Shown: positions 45,695-59,850 of the stretch, piece by piece
How positions within the stretch are numbered: position 1 is the stretch's first letter
Layout of the letters: each line of letters opens with the position of its first letter
Assembly: GCA_027924585.1 (NCBI GenBank)
Contig: BSBM01000461.1
Location: 9,239,001-9,303,000, forward strand
From: Larix kaempferi
Taxonomy: Eukaryota; Streptophyta; Pinopsida; Pinales; Pinaceae
Reading direction: 5' to 3'
Length of the DNA stretch: 64,000 nt
The notes under the pieces: model-generated
The model's database searches: none
Seen by the model: only the letters and a program-made list of their open reading frames with translations
Told to the model about the DNA's origin: nothing
Program-made: the position numbers and the translations under genes

Positions 45695-47173
45695 AAAATT
45701 ACACTTACTTGAAATAATGCGAATGAAAACTTGGAGAATCAGTTCCTCCCAACCATATAAGAGAGTAGCACAACTACCATCTCAACTCCACCCCCTATTT
45801 GGATCACCACCAGGAACACTAGTACTAACAAGCAAATATTCCACACAACACTCTCTCTCGGAGTCTGTAACAAGGTTAGTGATAGACTTACAAAAAAGAG
45901 AAACACTCAACACATGCACTCATAGAAAAATTTCTTTGTGCACAACACAACATCCTGTGCTTTTTCAATGCACCAATTTATAGTTTTTTCCCAGGTCTTG
46001 TGCCATCCCAATCAAATCTCATTCAATCCTTCAATCCCTATGGTTTAGTATCTTGTTTGGTAGTTGAGATTTTAGATTGGATTTGATTGGTAAAATATCT
46101 CTTTCTTTACACTTGTTCTATGTCTCAAGGTGGTGTCCCCTCATTTAACTGAGTTCTCCAAGTCTCTTTCTTTCTATTAATAATAAAAATAATAATTGTT
46201 GTGCAAAGTATCGCTCACATCCTATGTGAATATTTTTGAGTTTTTAAATAACTCTTACAAATAATAAATTGTTTCGACATATTTCTCAAAAATTTTAATT
46301 CAAAATAAATAAGAATGTCTTGGGGTATCGCATAATCCACAAGGGTGAAGCTTCCCAAGCCTACTATTCAACCACAACTAATACAACAATCTAGTGCAAA
46401 AATACTCTACACATTTGTCCCAATCCAATAGTACTCATCCCCCATTATCATACACAACACAAGGATTGGGAGCCCATTCATTATACCTCAATCCCTGAAG
46501 CTATCCCCATTCCCTTCTAATTCTCCAACACAAGCTAGTTGAGGAGTCGTTGTGATGGGGATCGAAGGACCTCAATTGCAGGATAGGTTTCTCTCACATT
46601 GGAACCACTCCCATTAGCACTAGTTTTCCACATTAATTAACATGAACAATTATGAAAGTTCTAGTTTTCATCTCTTCAGCTCCATCATGAAGGCCCCTTC
46701 CCCAAAAGGATAGTCATTGATTAATGATAGAAGTACTGACGAAATAACCTTAATTTCCCACTTTTTATATGCATACTCAAAACTACCCATGTGGCACTCA
46801 TGAGGAGCCTAGTTTCCCATCTAATCCAAGCTTAGGATAATATAATCAATAAATGTTAATTAAGCCCCTCTCATAAACATGCATGTATGGAACTTAGGAT
46901 AAAGTCACTATCTAAGGTTTTTAAGTAGGGATAATGACTTTAGTTAGTAAGTCACTAGGATCATTCCCCCCTTGGAACCTCTTTCACTTCCCCCTCGTGT
47001 GGAATCATAGTCCCTCCATATCTTATTCATCATTTTCCATCTACTTTTTTCAAGGATTTTATATTAAATATCAAAAGTATTCATTTACAACAACTTTGGT
47101 CATCCTAGAATGTTTATATATAACCTCTAGACATTCCATCATTACATTCTCGGGTAAAACATGAGGTGTTACA
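45695..47173 (-). repeat. Possible minus-strand LTR U3/R region (copy B)
   Basis: Counterpart of 4300-5777, with TATAAAT at 45,976-45,982 and the same TGTAACACCTCATG start at the right end. Confidence 0.4.
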
Positions 47174-47573
47174 ATAGTATTTTACCTTGCTAAATTCTAC
47201 ACTTCTTAAAAAATTTATTGGACTCATTTGTACATAGCTCTCCAACATTATACGTCATCAACACCTTTATTTTATTCTCTTCTTGTTTTTCTAAAAGATA
47301 TTTAAACTCTTTAAATTTACTAAAAACTTCATACTTATTACAGAAGAAATAAACCCATGTGTTTCTAGAGAAATCATAAATGAATGAAACATAATATATA
47401 GATTTTCCTAGTAATGAAATAGGAAGAGGTCCGAACACATCATTGTTATTATTTACAAGAATCATTTTTCTCTTGTAGCACCATATGCAAATCTTAACCA
47501 ATTTTTTTTTTCCATATATGCAATGTTCACATAAATCAAAATCTAATGAGAAATATAACATATCATTTTCCAT
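47174..47573 (-). pseudogene. Ty1/copia integrase fragment (copy B)
   Basis: Open for 127 residues on the minus strand. It carries DVFGPLPISLLG and YDFSRNTWVYFF and, as in copy A, TYNVGE in place of TDNGGE. The N-terminal side adds DFDLCEHCIYGKKK, the tail of the zinc-binding HHCC region. The catalytic-site loss is shared with copy A, so it predates the duplication. It ends at the large insertion at 47,173. Confidence 0.9.
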
Positions 47574-47703
47574 ACCTTTACCATTTAATTCTCAAAGGCC
47601 CTTCTCTCCAATATTTCCCAATCTCTAATGCCATATCATTCTCTTGTCTACAAGGACAATAAGGATCCAATCTTCTTCAATGTTATCCTCAAGAACAACA
47701 AAA

Positions 47704-48111
47704 CTATACACCTATGATTAAAAGTGCTTCCGTAGGAAGTTCTAATCTAAACTCCCTACATGTCATCAACATAATTTCTCTTGGAACCATCTTGCATGTT
47801 TCATTTTCAAATAAAGTATCCACACATGTATCATCCATCTTGCTTATAGATATCAATTTTTTGGCTAGATCTAGAATGTGTAAAACCCCAGGATGAGTTT
47901 TAATCATTCCACCTTTGAGAAGTATCTTGACCCTTCCAATTCCTATCATTTTGGTTGTCAATCCATATCCTAGAAAAAAATTACCTACGTTGTATTTTTT
48001 ATATTCAAAAAACAACTCCTTGTGCAGATTCATATGAAATGAAGTGCCTGAGTCAATCAACCATACATCATGATTTTGTATGTGTACTTGTAGGTTCCAA
48101 GTAAACATCAT
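47704..48111 (-). pseudogene. Ty1/copia protease fragment (copy B)
   Basis: Contains WLIDSGTSFHMNLHKELF. The DSG active site is intact, while copy A has MTPHKE where this copy has MNLHKE. The rest, GIGRVKILLKGG and GVLHILDLAKKLISISKMDD, is close to the family consensus. Confidence 0.9.
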
Positions 48112-48396
48112 GTCCTTCTTATGTAGAGGGTTATGTTTTCCGTAGAAGCAGCATCATCATATCCCTTACTTTTATCAATACTCTTAGATTTGCAATTTTT
48201 CTTATAGTTCCCATCTTTACCACATTTTTGTCATTTATTTTCAACTTTTCCTAGAGATTTAGATCTATTCTAAACTTAGATATACCCCCAGAACACTTAT
48301 TTTTCCTCTTTTCAAAATGATATCTCACAGATAAAAAATAATATGCCACACCCTCCATGGGTATTTGTCCCATTTTCCCTAGCAAAAAGGATGCAA

Positions 48397-48890
48397 CTAC
48401 ATCCTCAAACTTAAAGGATTGACTGGCAGTAACAATTCTACAACTAGATTGTCCCAAGTGTCTAGAAAAGAACATAGCAACATAATACACTTATATTTTT
48501 CCTCCATCTTAATATCAACAAAGACTAGTTGACTTACCAAAGTATTAAAGGTTTTTAGATGATCAACCATCCTAAGATGAAACAACTTATTTAAAAGAAA
48601 TATTATATTCACCAATGAATTTAATTGATACAAATACCCCAGCTTATCCCATATCTTCCTTGCATTGTATTCTCTAGATATGTTCAACAACAATAAATCT
48701 TAGAGGCATAGTTGAATCATTCTTATTGTTTTTCTCTCTAGATTTAACCAATCTTTTTATAACATACTAGTGGGAGTTGTACCTAGATCCATAACATTCC
48801 AGCAATCTTTGTCCACAAGAACATCTTCTATCTTCATCTTCCATTTAATTCAAGTCTCTAGCATTAAAATTATTGATTTATATTCTTAAG
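48397..48890 (-). pseudogene. Ty1/copia gag fragment (copy B)
   Basis: UBN2-type gag pieces as in copy A (ARKIWDKLGYLYQ, LVNIIFLLNKLFHLRM, FNTLVSQLVFVDI). A short deletion relative to copy A removes the segment after HLRMVD that in A reads RDTMSDDIK. Confidence 0.87.
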
Positions 48891-49050
48891 CTATTTGTCA
48901 TTTTCCTTGCACAAGATTTATTGTGCAAAGATCCAACTCTAACACAAGCCCAGGATATCCTTCTAATCTAGGTAGATAATAGTTTCCACCCATTTATTCC
49001 ACCAATATAAATAGTCCTCCATCTTCTTGGAAATTTTCTACATCTTTTCA

Positions 49051-51180
49051 TGTCATGTCCCCAAATTTTTCATTGGGTCACAATGGCCTAAGCCCCTTGG
49101 CCATACTCATGATAGTTTTTTAAATTGATGCATATTCAAATAATTTCCAAGAATGATGTCCAAGTTAGTAATAATGTAAAATTAGATCCAAATGGACAAG
49201 GTGGGTCACATTAAGAGAAATTCCCAATTCAAAGTTTGTAATATACCCATCCAAATGAACTATCATGGAGAAAAATTACTAGTTCCCTAGGTTGGGGGTG
49301 GAAGCATTAAAAGTTGGAATAAGGGAGTTACAAGACCCAAAATGACCTTATACTTACAAATTCACATTAAATGGGTCAAACAAATAATAATAAAAGTAAA
49401 ATAAGGTGGCATTGGATCATGAGGGAGAATAAGAGGTTGTGGGACCCACATGTGGCAAGCTTCCCCACTACACTTGGCATTATTCTCTCACCAATTCAAG
49501 TTCGAGATGAAGGGTAAAATACTTGGGGGATTTGAAGAGGTATTATTCATGACATGAATCATGTAATGTCGAATTGGAGTGGAAGAGAAAAAACCATGGA
49601 AGAGGAAGAGGCATCTTAGAAGAATGGTGACACTTCGAGCTAGATTCCCTAACTCCTATGACAACAAAAAAAAAGATTCTATGAAAATTATGACAAATTC
49701 CAGACCTGATCACTACCATATGACATATATGACATGTCAGGCCTAAACATAGCCTCCAAGATGGCACACAAGGGATTTATGGAAGCCAAGATGATTTCCC
49801 GTTCGAATTGAGGGATGATGGAGACTAGGAATTGTTGGACAAGTGGCACACATTGAAATCTCTTCCGAACTTCAGTTTGCATGAGGCTTTTGGAAGCAAT
49901 TCGAACCATGGAGGACTTGAGAATTTTATAAAATACAATAGAAAATAAGGAAATGGGATTTCGATCATTTCTCATTTTGCAAATTGGAGAGCATAGATTG
50001 TCCATGCTAGTGGAGTGTTTACTCTACTTTCCTTAGTACCAATTTCGAGGCTGCAAGATTCCCATCCTAATTGGAAATTGAAGAGGCCATTCATACCTTT
50101 CATTTGGAGTTACAATGGATTCATTTGTTTCATGTTGAAGCTATAGGTCTTCTGATGGTCTCCTCTTCTTCAACTTGCTCCCACATCTCTTCCAATTTTC
50201 TCTCTATATTCTTGCTCTTGGAGGAAGGGCACACATGGAGAGATATTAATCTCTTTGGGAGAGTCCAAGGGGCCCCATTGATTTGTAAGATGATTTAAGC
50301 ACTTTGTATTTTATGCTCAGATATACCTCATATCTAAAATCCAAGTGAAACCATGTAATAATGCCAAACTATGTATGAATGGTGCCATATTTCCATATAT
50401 CTTGTGGAGAGAGCTTGAAGTTTTTTGGTATCTACTTGTATCAGTAAATATATGTGTATTTATTTCTATTTAGAGAGACATTAATATACTGAATAATTTT
50501 CACGCACCTTATGAAATTCCTTGTAACATTTCTCTCAAATTTCATAGCAAATTATAGCGGTTTTCTCTCATTTCCCCATATGTTAAGACATGTTTACAAA
50601 TCTCTAATTTATGGGAGTTTCAACCACCTTTAGGAACTTATTAATGATGCATTTGGGTGCCCATTGAAGTAATATAACTAATCCATGTCTCTATTCTGAA
50701 ATTTTGGAGGTTCGTACTGCATCTGGGAAGCCTTTAGTGACCTCTACCCTTGGGGATTTGAACCTCAAATGTACTAGCAAATTTCCCTATTTTCTCCTGA
50801 ACTTAAATGAATGTCGCAGAAGTATTTTTATAGTGTATAAAAAAATATTAGGATCATTTTTATGTCCTAAAACCTTTCAACCATTCTCATACCCAATTTT
50901 AAATCCTTAGGATACTTTTGGAGCCATCTACCTTGGGAGTTTCAACATCGATTTTCCTAGTAATTTTTCCTTTCATTCTCTGATTGTAAATGCAAGTTGA
51001 TGAAGTATTTAGAAAGTTTCCAAGCATATAATATCTGAATTAGTGTGTCATAATACACCTCAATCCACTCTGTACATAATTCGAAACCATTTTTGATCAT
51101 TTGGGACAGTTTGGAGTTTCACTAGTCCAAGATTCGAAAATTGGACAAATTGGGTAAAATTCCAAATTGGGGATATTACA
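49051..51180 (+). repeat. E1 5' LTR (copy B)
   Basis: TGTCATGTCCCC to GGGGATATTACA, 2,130 bp. It has an extra 18 bases near the end containing a second AAATTGGG relative to copy A. Confidence 0.88.
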
Positions 51181-51181
51181 G

Positions 51182-51193
51182 TGGTATCAGAGC
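51182..51193 (+). other. E1 primer-binding site (copy B)
   Basis: TGGTATCAGAGC one base after the LTR end. Confidence 0.92.
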
Positions 51194-51246
51194 ATGTTCC
51201 TTGCACCTATTTATTAATATCATACATTGAAGAATAATTTGAATCC

Positions 51247-53094
51247 ATGTCTTATTCATATTTAGATTATGAGCAATATGAGGAGGATTATTCTTTCTAT
51301 GCCTCAAAGGAAAATGATTTCTATGAGCAGTATGATGATGACTACGATGAGAAATATGAGGAAGATAATGTCCAGGAGGTACCTTCTACAAGTATATCCC
51401 ATCATATCACATTTGGAAGAATAAATGATAGTTATTCGTATAGCCATGTGTATGGAGAAGATATATGTTCCACAATCAAAGATCAGTTTTTCGGGGAGCA
51501 TGAAAGGATTAAAAATCAGCCTATTTGTGAGAGGAGTAGTGAAATATATGAAGCTTCATGGAATGCATGTGTTTCCTATTTGAAGATAATTTTTGGGCCT
51601 TCTTCAAAAAGTGGCTCCAAAGATCTTGATCCTAAGGAAACCAAGGGGCAATATGCATCAACTTGCCTTAAGGAGAGAAATGAGGAGACCCATGAGCCAC
51701 CTAGTTCTTAAATAGGCGAGGTAGAAGAAGGATTACATGAACAGGATCGAAATTCACTCCCAAGTGAGTCTAAAAAATATGAAGAAAAATCACATGAGCA
51801 TGAATAAGGCTCTATTGAAATATTGAATATCATTTCGAGACACATTCTACATTGGACATGAATCAAATAGCATCTACTGATGTATGCTTGAACTATGAAG
51901 GAGTACCTCCTGATGGGTGCTCACACCTCTATGTTGGTGACAGAGAGATCAATTTTGAAAGTGTTGCTACAATACAAACTTCCATTAAGCATGAAAATGA
52001 ATACCTTGTAGTAGTTGAAGAAGAATTCATATCAACTTCCCCATCACCACTTGAGCTTCATGAAGTTGGTCCTTGAATATGGATGAAAATAAGATTCAAG
52101 AGGCCTTGAAAATTTTCCATGACACACATACATTGGTTTCTAAATTTTGTTGGTGTGTGGAGGAGAGATATTTCCTTGAAGACATGGAGAAAATCTAGAA
52201 GGCAATGCTGGACACCAAAGGTAATTTTTTATATGTGCTTTCTAATAGAGATTCTTTAATTGATCTTGTTGGTTTGTATCATGGAATAACCTTGAACGAT
52301 GCAGAAGAGAATGACAATCTCTCAAATGAGTTGGATTCCACCCAAAATACACTCCAAAAATCTATGGTGCATATTGAGCAACTTCAAGAGAAGTTGCAAA
52401 TGTCCTTTACACCCTCCTACATATCAGACAATCATTCAATGGATGAAATAATTTATTTTAGAAAGGAGGAACCTCATGTAATGGTGTAACATGAGGTACA
52501 TGTTGATATGTAGGTTCTTGAAGATGCTATGTACTCAAACAAGAAGGAAGACAAGCACTTGTCTTTGTTCAGAGGGGTTATGACCTACCTCGTGGAGAGA
52601 GTTGCAAAGCCTTGAAGGAGGAACATGATCTCACAATAGTTGTACCAAAAAATTATGGAGAAGACAAATTAAATATTTCGATGGGTAAGAGTTGCAAAGA
52701 GTTAAGGTTGGGTCATAATTCTTCACCCCCTACTTCATTTTCAGCCACATCAATTGGAGATGAAAATTGGGTGAAAGGTGTTTTTCTAAGCGTGCCACAT
52801 GAGGAGTATGAAACTCCTATCTCTCCTTTTGATGATGACATGACTATAGAACCTTATTGTTTACATTTGCAGCGGAATCCTTTTTTACCTTATGACGATA
52901 CATATCTTCATGGATGCACTTATGATGTTCACTTGAGTCACTTGAAGACTCGTGATTTTCCTTGCTCCTTTCTTAGTTCAATTGATGTTGGAGGAACACC
53001 ATCAACTACTTGGGTGAACAGATATATAATTGAAGAAATTTTTTATTGGAAGAAACATCCTTTTTTATTTCTTGATGATACACATATACATTGA
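51247..53094 (+). pseudogene. E1 acidic protein frames (copy B)
   Basis: Open pieces are 51,247-51,711 (154 residues, lacking the early stop of copy A), 51,852-52,076, 52,205-52,489 (coiled-coil-like) and 52,612-53,094. At 52,068 a 61-base segment present in copy A is missing, with GGTCC at both edges of the lost piece. Together with copy A this allows inference of one long acidic protein, but no family is recognised. Confidence 0.55.
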
Positions 53095-54051
53095 TGCATA
53101 AAGGGTACTTATGTGAGCCCCTTGAAGTCTGATTGCTTTCTTTGCTCCCTAATTGGTTCAGATTTGAGTGGAGGTTCTTCATTCACTTCTCTGATGAAAG
53201 AGCACATGGATGATTATTTTGATGTATCTTTCATCCTTGTGTAGCAGCATTATGGGGCATGGGATCCTCACCTATGTCATTGGATAATATTTGAATGGTC
53301 ACTTGATGCTTGTATGGACTTGGAAAATGGTGGTCTACTTACTTGGAGGTACAAGCAATTTCATGGTTCTTTGATGAGGAACCTCCTTGATGTACATTTT
53401 TATTATGTCGTTATGTACTTTGATGATATATCCTTTGTACTTATGATGTTTGGAAGAATGCATACAAGGAAATGGGATCCAGGATTTCTCTTTCCTGATG
53501 GTATGGTTTGGAGGGGACTCCTAATTGTTGGAGTTTAATACAAGCAATGGGACCTTGGGATAATTTTTAGTGTCATTGGTTTCAATTTTTTTCGGGAAAC
53601 AAGTAGTATGGGATATTGAGTCCCTACTTAATAAGGTGAATTTAATCAGAGTAGTGCAGCAACAAGCATGGTGTTTCCTCTCTAAAACTTTTATGGAATC
53701 TTGAAGACTCAAAGTTGGACAACTCAGTGGCAACTTCAAAGAAGTATACAGTGTGCTATCAAAAAGGGTTTCCAAAATATGAAAGAGGTAAAGAGTAATT
53801 GTGAAAAATTTGTTTTGATGGATTTAATTAATATTTTGGTGTTTATAGGTGATGTTATAGGGGATATCAAATTGAAAAAGAAAACCCACATCTCCTTGCT
53901 TTTGGAAACACACAATAGTAGTGCATGAGTGCCACTACTCAAAGTTTTAGAAGAGAAGTTTTGGGAAGCAAAGTTTTGGGAATAAAGTAGGTTCTTCAAC
54001 ATCCATGTGTTGAAATTGCTTGAGGACATGCAATATTTGGAGGGGAGGATT

Positions 54052-54096
54052 TGTCATGTCCCAAAATTTCTCATTGGGCCACAATGGCCTAAGCCT
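54052..54096 (+). repeat. E1 3' LTR stump (copy B)
   Basis: Same truncation as copy A after GGAGGGGAGGATT, ending at CCTAAGCCT before TGTTGTAGG. Confidence 0.85.
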
Positions 54097-55052
54097 TGTT
54101 GTAGGTACAACAGATCCAATGCTTCATTCTGATCATGGGAGCCCCATTTTGTAAATATAAAGGTATTTAGGTAAGTTTTAAATTTTGGTTTGCTATGGCA
54201 TCATACCCTTTGCTTCGTCTATTTAGTTATCATTATTTTCTCCTTTGAAAATATCTAAGTTTCTGGTTGTTTTCTTGATTTGCAGAAAACCTTAGATTCT
54301 ATGCCAAAAATCATTTTCTTATGGCAAATCCTGAAATCCCGCAATCCCACAATTGTGGATTGCGGGAATCGTTTGTTTTTCATTTGGAAATTCGTCAACC
54401 CAAAACCCACAACCCGACATTGCAGGTTGTGGCAAGACCGTGTAAGTATTTTAGAAATTCTGATTCCGCAACCCGAAACCTGAAATTCTGGATTTCGGAT
54501 TGTGGAAACTCGTTACGCCAATAAATCGTGTTGTGTGTTTCCAAAACCCGCAAATTGCGGGTTGTGTAAAAACTTATTTAATTTTTAATATCTGTTTTTG
54601 TTTCCAAAACCCGAATTTTGGGTTGTGGATTTCAGAAACACGTTTTTTCATTTTGTGAAATTTGTAAAACCCGCAACCCGGAATTTTAGATTTCGGATTT
54701 CAGGAATTTTGAATAAATTTTGATTTTCAAACCTATGAACCCAATCCCGCATACCGCAGGGGTTAATCTCAGCCGTTCGTTTCTTTTAAATCTACTGTCC
54801 ATATTTGATCCGACAGAAAAACCATAAATGCACGATTTTTGCTATTTTCCATTATCATTTTTACTGTCGGAAATTTACGCTCCTACGTGGATTTTACTTT
54901 CGATTTCCTACCAAGGTCATCTTCACGAATTTTTAGTCATTTACAAGTTGGTTTGCTGTCATTTTTCCATTTTCTATTTACAGTATTTCTGTCTATGGTT
55001 TAGTTTTGATTTTGTTTTATTTATTTATCAGAATTTCCCAAGCTTTTCCAAA

Positions 55053-56109
55053 ATGTCTAGGAATACTCAGTCTAAAACACTTCACAGGGATTTATTAACC
55101 AAAGATCCCAATTTTGGCATCTTCACAGACACCAGTGAAAGGGTCATTGAAACCTATCAAATGGACTGGGCCAAAATATATGCTATCTTTGACAATGATG
55201 ACCTTTCAGACATCAAAGAAGACCGACTTGCGTATGAGAAAATTAGGGCTTCAAAAATCCATGCCATTGTTAGTCGCCCCGCAGTCCTACCTTATACAGA
55301 CCCTGTTAAATGGATTTTGGAAAACGCTAACCCTAAGGACCAGTCGTTTAACAATAATGCCGAGTCACAATTGGCATCCTTCCGCCCTGAAGTTTTTATC
55401 AGATCTTTTCCTCTCAAACCGACTGTACAAATCCTTAGCCCTGATTTCATTTAATCCTCCATGACTAGATACAAATTTCAAGAAATGATGAAATCATGGA
55501 TGGTTAAATCTAGCAATTTTGTGCCGAAGGATGATAACCTTTATTCGATTGCTTAGTTCAAGGAACCTTACTCCCTATTGGCAGCCATGCTCTGCAGGCT
55601 CTTTGGCCTCCCCAATTGCTCAATTTTTAAAGCTGAATGGGCTCCTATAGCTCACCATGTCTTGACAACAGGAGAATCTTTCCCTTGGGCATCTATCTTG
55701 TCTTCAAAATTAAAACAACAATCCAAGATTATCATAAGGTGCCTGCCTTAAGAAAGCCACATTTTTACCTATCATCCTTCATTCTTGATGTCTTTTGCTC
55801 TAAATTTCAATATCCTAACTTGGGGTAGAATTGGACCACTGAAGCTCCATCAGTTCATATATATCATTCGGCATTGTGGGAAAGCAATTATGTGCCCCTA
55901 CTCTATGACATTTGTGACCATTTCATGGGCACTATTTATTTCAAAATATTCAGACAGGAAGCTCCCGCCTTTTCAGCTAATGCCAGAACTTTCATCAACA
56001 CGATTGGTGATTGGTATGTTTATGATTCATTTTCATACATAGAGTCTGGGGAAGTGACATTGTTCACCTTCTTCCAAGAATAGTGCCTTACAGGTTTGTC
56101 ATTCAAGAG
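55053..56109 (+). pseudogene. E2 gag-like protein, N-terminal part (copy B)
   Basis: Starts MSRNTQSKTLHRDLL. It shares the two TAG stops of copy A and has one extra TAA at 55,452 (CAA in A). A frame disturbance lies near 55,700, where copy A has AAAACTTAAAACAATAATTC and this copy has lost bases. Confidence 0.55.
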
Positions 56110-56114
56110 GTTTC

Positions 56115-59044
56115 TATTAGGATATTCCTATACTCCATCCTATTCCCACTAGTGTTTTGATAATTTACATTTTCAGTCATGCATGCACTTTTAGGGTTTG
56201 CATGCATTTTGCATGCATCCCAGTCATCAGTCCAACACCTACCCCTCAGTTAGCCAGCCCCCAAGAGCTTCTCACTATTTAGTTTTAGCCCTCTAGTTTC
56301 TTAATACGCCCTTCTTCCTTGATTTTAGGTAGCAACTCGCCCAACTTCACCTACCAATCTAGTTGTCTTCAATTTAGACTCAGTTACACTTAGTTACACT
56401 CAGTTATACTCAGTTACACTTAGTTACACTCAATTACACCTACCAGAGTTAGTTTAACTGATGGTTGGCAGTTACTTGAGCATTGATGACTCCACTGATG
56501 ATGATGGAGAATTCCAGTTGTGTTCCAATGATCATGAGGACACCTAGTTGTGCTCCGATGACACTCTATTGATCTTATGATCACTCTGAGAGGCTAATTC
56601 GAATTGCCACCTTAGGAATTGGAATCCTCTCTACCATTGTACTATTTATTTGTCCATACTGTGATTAATTAACTAGTGTGTGTGAAGTATTATTGCTTCT
56701 ATCTGAGTTCTACTGTACCATATTATTTTGTTGCTCATTATACTGTATTGTTCACTCTTCTTCTATTTCCTGCTTAATCATAATTACTCTTGTGAGGTAT
56801 ACATCATCTCTTAGATCTGCTGTGATGATTTTCACATGGTATCAGAGCATGTTGAGAGTATTGTTTATCTCCATTCTTGAGAGTTTTTTGCAGGTTATTA
56901 CCAAGATTTCGAGTGCAGAAGTTTCTGTATTTTTGCAGCAGTAGTAGTTATTCTATATTGTTTTTGCAGGTCTTCTACAACTTCAATGAATTCAAAAGAA
57001 ATCACTCCTCTTTCTCCTTTCTCTCCTCTCAGCTATGATGATTGGAAACCAAAAATGATAACATACTTGAAGAGCCATGATATCTTTGACTGTTGTTTTG
57101 AAAGAGAGTTCGAATCTTCTGAAGAGAAGATTGATTGGTTAAATAAAGTTGATGAAGCCTTTGGATCAATGTTGGATGCTATGTCTGATTGGATGTTATA
57201 TGACCTCCCTGATTTTTCATCACCAAAAGAGCTATGGGCTCACCTGGATGAAATATTTGGCAGAGAGAATGAAGGACTTGGTCCCAACCCATTCGAAAGC
57301 AAACAAAGTGATGCATTCGCTCCTCTTGATGGTCTCTCAAATCATGAACCAGTATCATGTCACATTGAAGTTGTTCACAAAGAACTTGTAGATTCTACAC
57401 TCATGCTCAAACTTTCTTCTCTTTCTGTGCCAGCTCACACTCTAGATATTGCAGAAGGTCCTAAATCCTCTCTTGCACCGGAGTATGTTGGTTTGCATCA
57501 TGATCACATGATTATTTCGGAGGTCAAAACACCTATTGAAGGTAATGCATTCGCTCCTCTCCAGCTATCTCCTCTTTTATACTACTATATGATCATAAAT
57601 TCATGCTTTCAGAAGGTTATTGAAGATTATGGCCATTGCCATTAACTTCGGATAAATTCTCATGCAATTACTGGTTTTGATCTCACCTCTCATGGTTCAA
57701 AGGAGATCTCAAGAAACCATGATTCAAGTCTTGTATCTAAATTGGGTTCTAAGCGATTACTGCTTGGGATAATTCTTCATGCATATGATAGTTTTGATCT
57801 CACCCCTCCTGGTTCAAAGGAGATCTCAAGAAACTATTTTTTAAGTCTTAAATCTGATTTTGATTTCAAGCAAACATGTAATAGTTCTTTTTGGCATAAT
57901 CTCACCCATGGTGGTTCGAAGAAGACAAAATACTATATGCATTTTCATAGATTTGATCCTACCTCAGCTGATTCGAATCACAGGTTCAAGGATCATTCTC
58001 ATATTGTTGGATTTGTTCTCATCACATTCGATCTTAAGAGCAAGTACAAGCACATGCTTTTTGAGCATGATCCACTTCTTCCCAAGAAGAAGATACCTCT
58101 AGACATATGACCAAGCATCACACCTGTTTGAGTTTGGAGCATTTAAATTTTTGTGTGTGCCTTACAGTCTGTTTTTGAGGAAGGGGTCTGTTTCCCATGA
58201 AATTTTCACACTTCCTTGGTTTATTGACTGTTATTATTCATTGTATTAGGTGACCTTTGGTCTTAGTTACTAGGGCCCAGGATGGATTAAGGGGGGGTGT
58301 TAGGATATTCCTATACTCCATCCTATTCCCACCAGTATTTTGATCATTTACATTTTCAGTCATGCATGCACTTTTAGGGTTTGCTTGCATTCTAGGGTTT
58401 GCATGCATCCCAGTCATCAGTCCAACACCTAGCCCTTAGTTAGACAGCCCCCGAGAGCTTCTTACTATTCAGTTTTAGCCCTCCAGTTGCTTAATGTGCC
58501 CTTCTTCCTTGATTTTAGGGAGCAACTCGCCCTTCTTCACCTAACAATCCAGTTGTCTTCTATTTACACTCAGTTACACTTAGTTACACTCAGTTACAGT
58601 CAGTTACAGTCAGTTACACTTAGTTACACTAAGTTACACTCAATAACACCTACCAGAGTTAGTTTGACTGATGGTTGACAGTTACTTGAGCATTGATGAC
58701 TCCACTGATGATGATGGAGATTTCCAATCGTGCTCCGATGATCATGAGGACACCTAGTTGTGCTCCGATGACACTCTATTGATCTTATGATCACTCTGAG
58801 AGGCTAATTCGAATTTCCTTAGGCATTCGAATCCTCTCTACCATTGTACTATTTATTTGTCCATATTGTGATTAATTAACTAGTGTGTGTGAAGCATTAT
58901 TGCTTCTATTTGAGTTCTACTATACCATATTATTCTGTTGCTCATTATACTCTATTGTTCACTCTTCTTCTATTTTCCTACTTAATCATAATTACTCTTG
59001 TGAGGTATACATCATCTCTTAGATTTGCTTTGAGGATTTTCACA
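56115..59044 (+). mobile_element. E3 LTR retrotransposon (copy B)
   Basis: 5' LTR 56,115-56,836 (first bases mutated to TATTAGG), primer site 56,837-56,848, broken gag-like frame 56,986-58,110, purine tract at about 58,290-58,297, 3' LTR 58,298-59,044, and GTTTC target duplication at 56,110 and 59,045. It has the same site and target duplication as copy A, so it was copied with the block and did not insert independently. Confidence 0.93.
56986..58110 (+). pseudogene. E3 copia-like gag, broken (copy B)
   Basis: Open for 219 residues, then a stop at 57,643 where copy A reads HSLGIN. The remainder is open from 57,742. A 3-base difference (GSKKTK against GSKEKTK) lies near 57,918. Confidence 0.75.
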
Positions 59045-59049
59045 GTTTC

Positions 59050-59850
59050 CTATCTAACTGTCACTGATGGTGTCTACAAGAAACTCACTGATCCCAAAAA
59101 GAGGGGTTAGCCTAAATTCTCTTTAAATATTGGGCCATTAGTTATCCCTACCTCAACCTGGGCTACAGTGGTTGGTGATCAGCTGGCTCCTTTGAAGTTG
59201 GGTAAAGCCCCCAAAAGAAAGCATGATCCTAAGAAGTTCTTGGATGCACATTTCAAGCAGTATCATATGAAAATGGACTATGTCCATGAAGAACTCCCAG
59301 ATGACTCCATCTATCAAGGAGTGAATACTTTTTCTGAAGTATTGGAAAGGGCCAAGAGCTTAGATGAACAGCAACATATTATGGCATATCAAAAATAAAT
59401 AAAAACTCAATTCTACAAGCAAAGAACAATGGAGTTGAATCTCATTGAGCAAGTTAGAAGGGATAAAGAACAAAATCTAATCCAGCAGGCTAATGCACCT
59501 CTGATGCTTACTTATACAGATGGAGATAAAGGTAAATCTCCCATGGAGAATCTCCCTCAAGTGAAAACAACTGAGCGGGTTAAAGCTTTGTTGTAGACCT
59601 CTCAGCATTTCCAGTAGGAGTTAGCACAACTCACTTCGGTGATTCATACTCAAATGACTGAACCTCCTAAGCTCACTATGGATGTTCAAGTGACTGCTGT
59701 AGATTTGCAGGTAGTTGATGATTTGACAATGGCTGAGGTTAACCCAAGCAAGAGACAGAAAGTTCAGGTTTCTACATCAAAGATCCCTACTGTTGATCTC
59801 ATTGACAGTGATGTTGAAGATGAGCCGCATCCTGTAATGTCCCCAGTTTG
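59050..59850 (+). pseudogene. E2 gag-like protein, C-terminal part (copy B)
   Basis: Keeps CAG at 59,258 where copy A has TAG, and keeps the G that copy A lost near 18,176. It has TAG at 59,594 and 59,615 where copy A has CAG. It ends with VDLIDSDVEDEPHPVMSPV inside the G LTR start. Confidence 0.55.

Larger units (their letters stand above)
40064..47173. mobile_element. Large insertion with TGTAA...TTACA ends (copy B)
   Basis: The longer version of 601-5777. It keeps 1,925 bases (40,168-42,092) missing from copy A. That extra part holds a GC-richer stretch (40,560-40,900) and then very AT-rich sequence with many ATTAATGA repeats (41,380-41,660). No protein domain is recognised. Ends and flanks match copy A. 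Confidence 0.45.
54097..59832 (+). mobile_element. E2 unit interrupted by E3 (copy B)
   Basis: Counterpart of 12774-18548, with leader intron signals at 54,171-54,285 and the GC-rich repeat leader at 54,330-54,760. Confidence 0.5.
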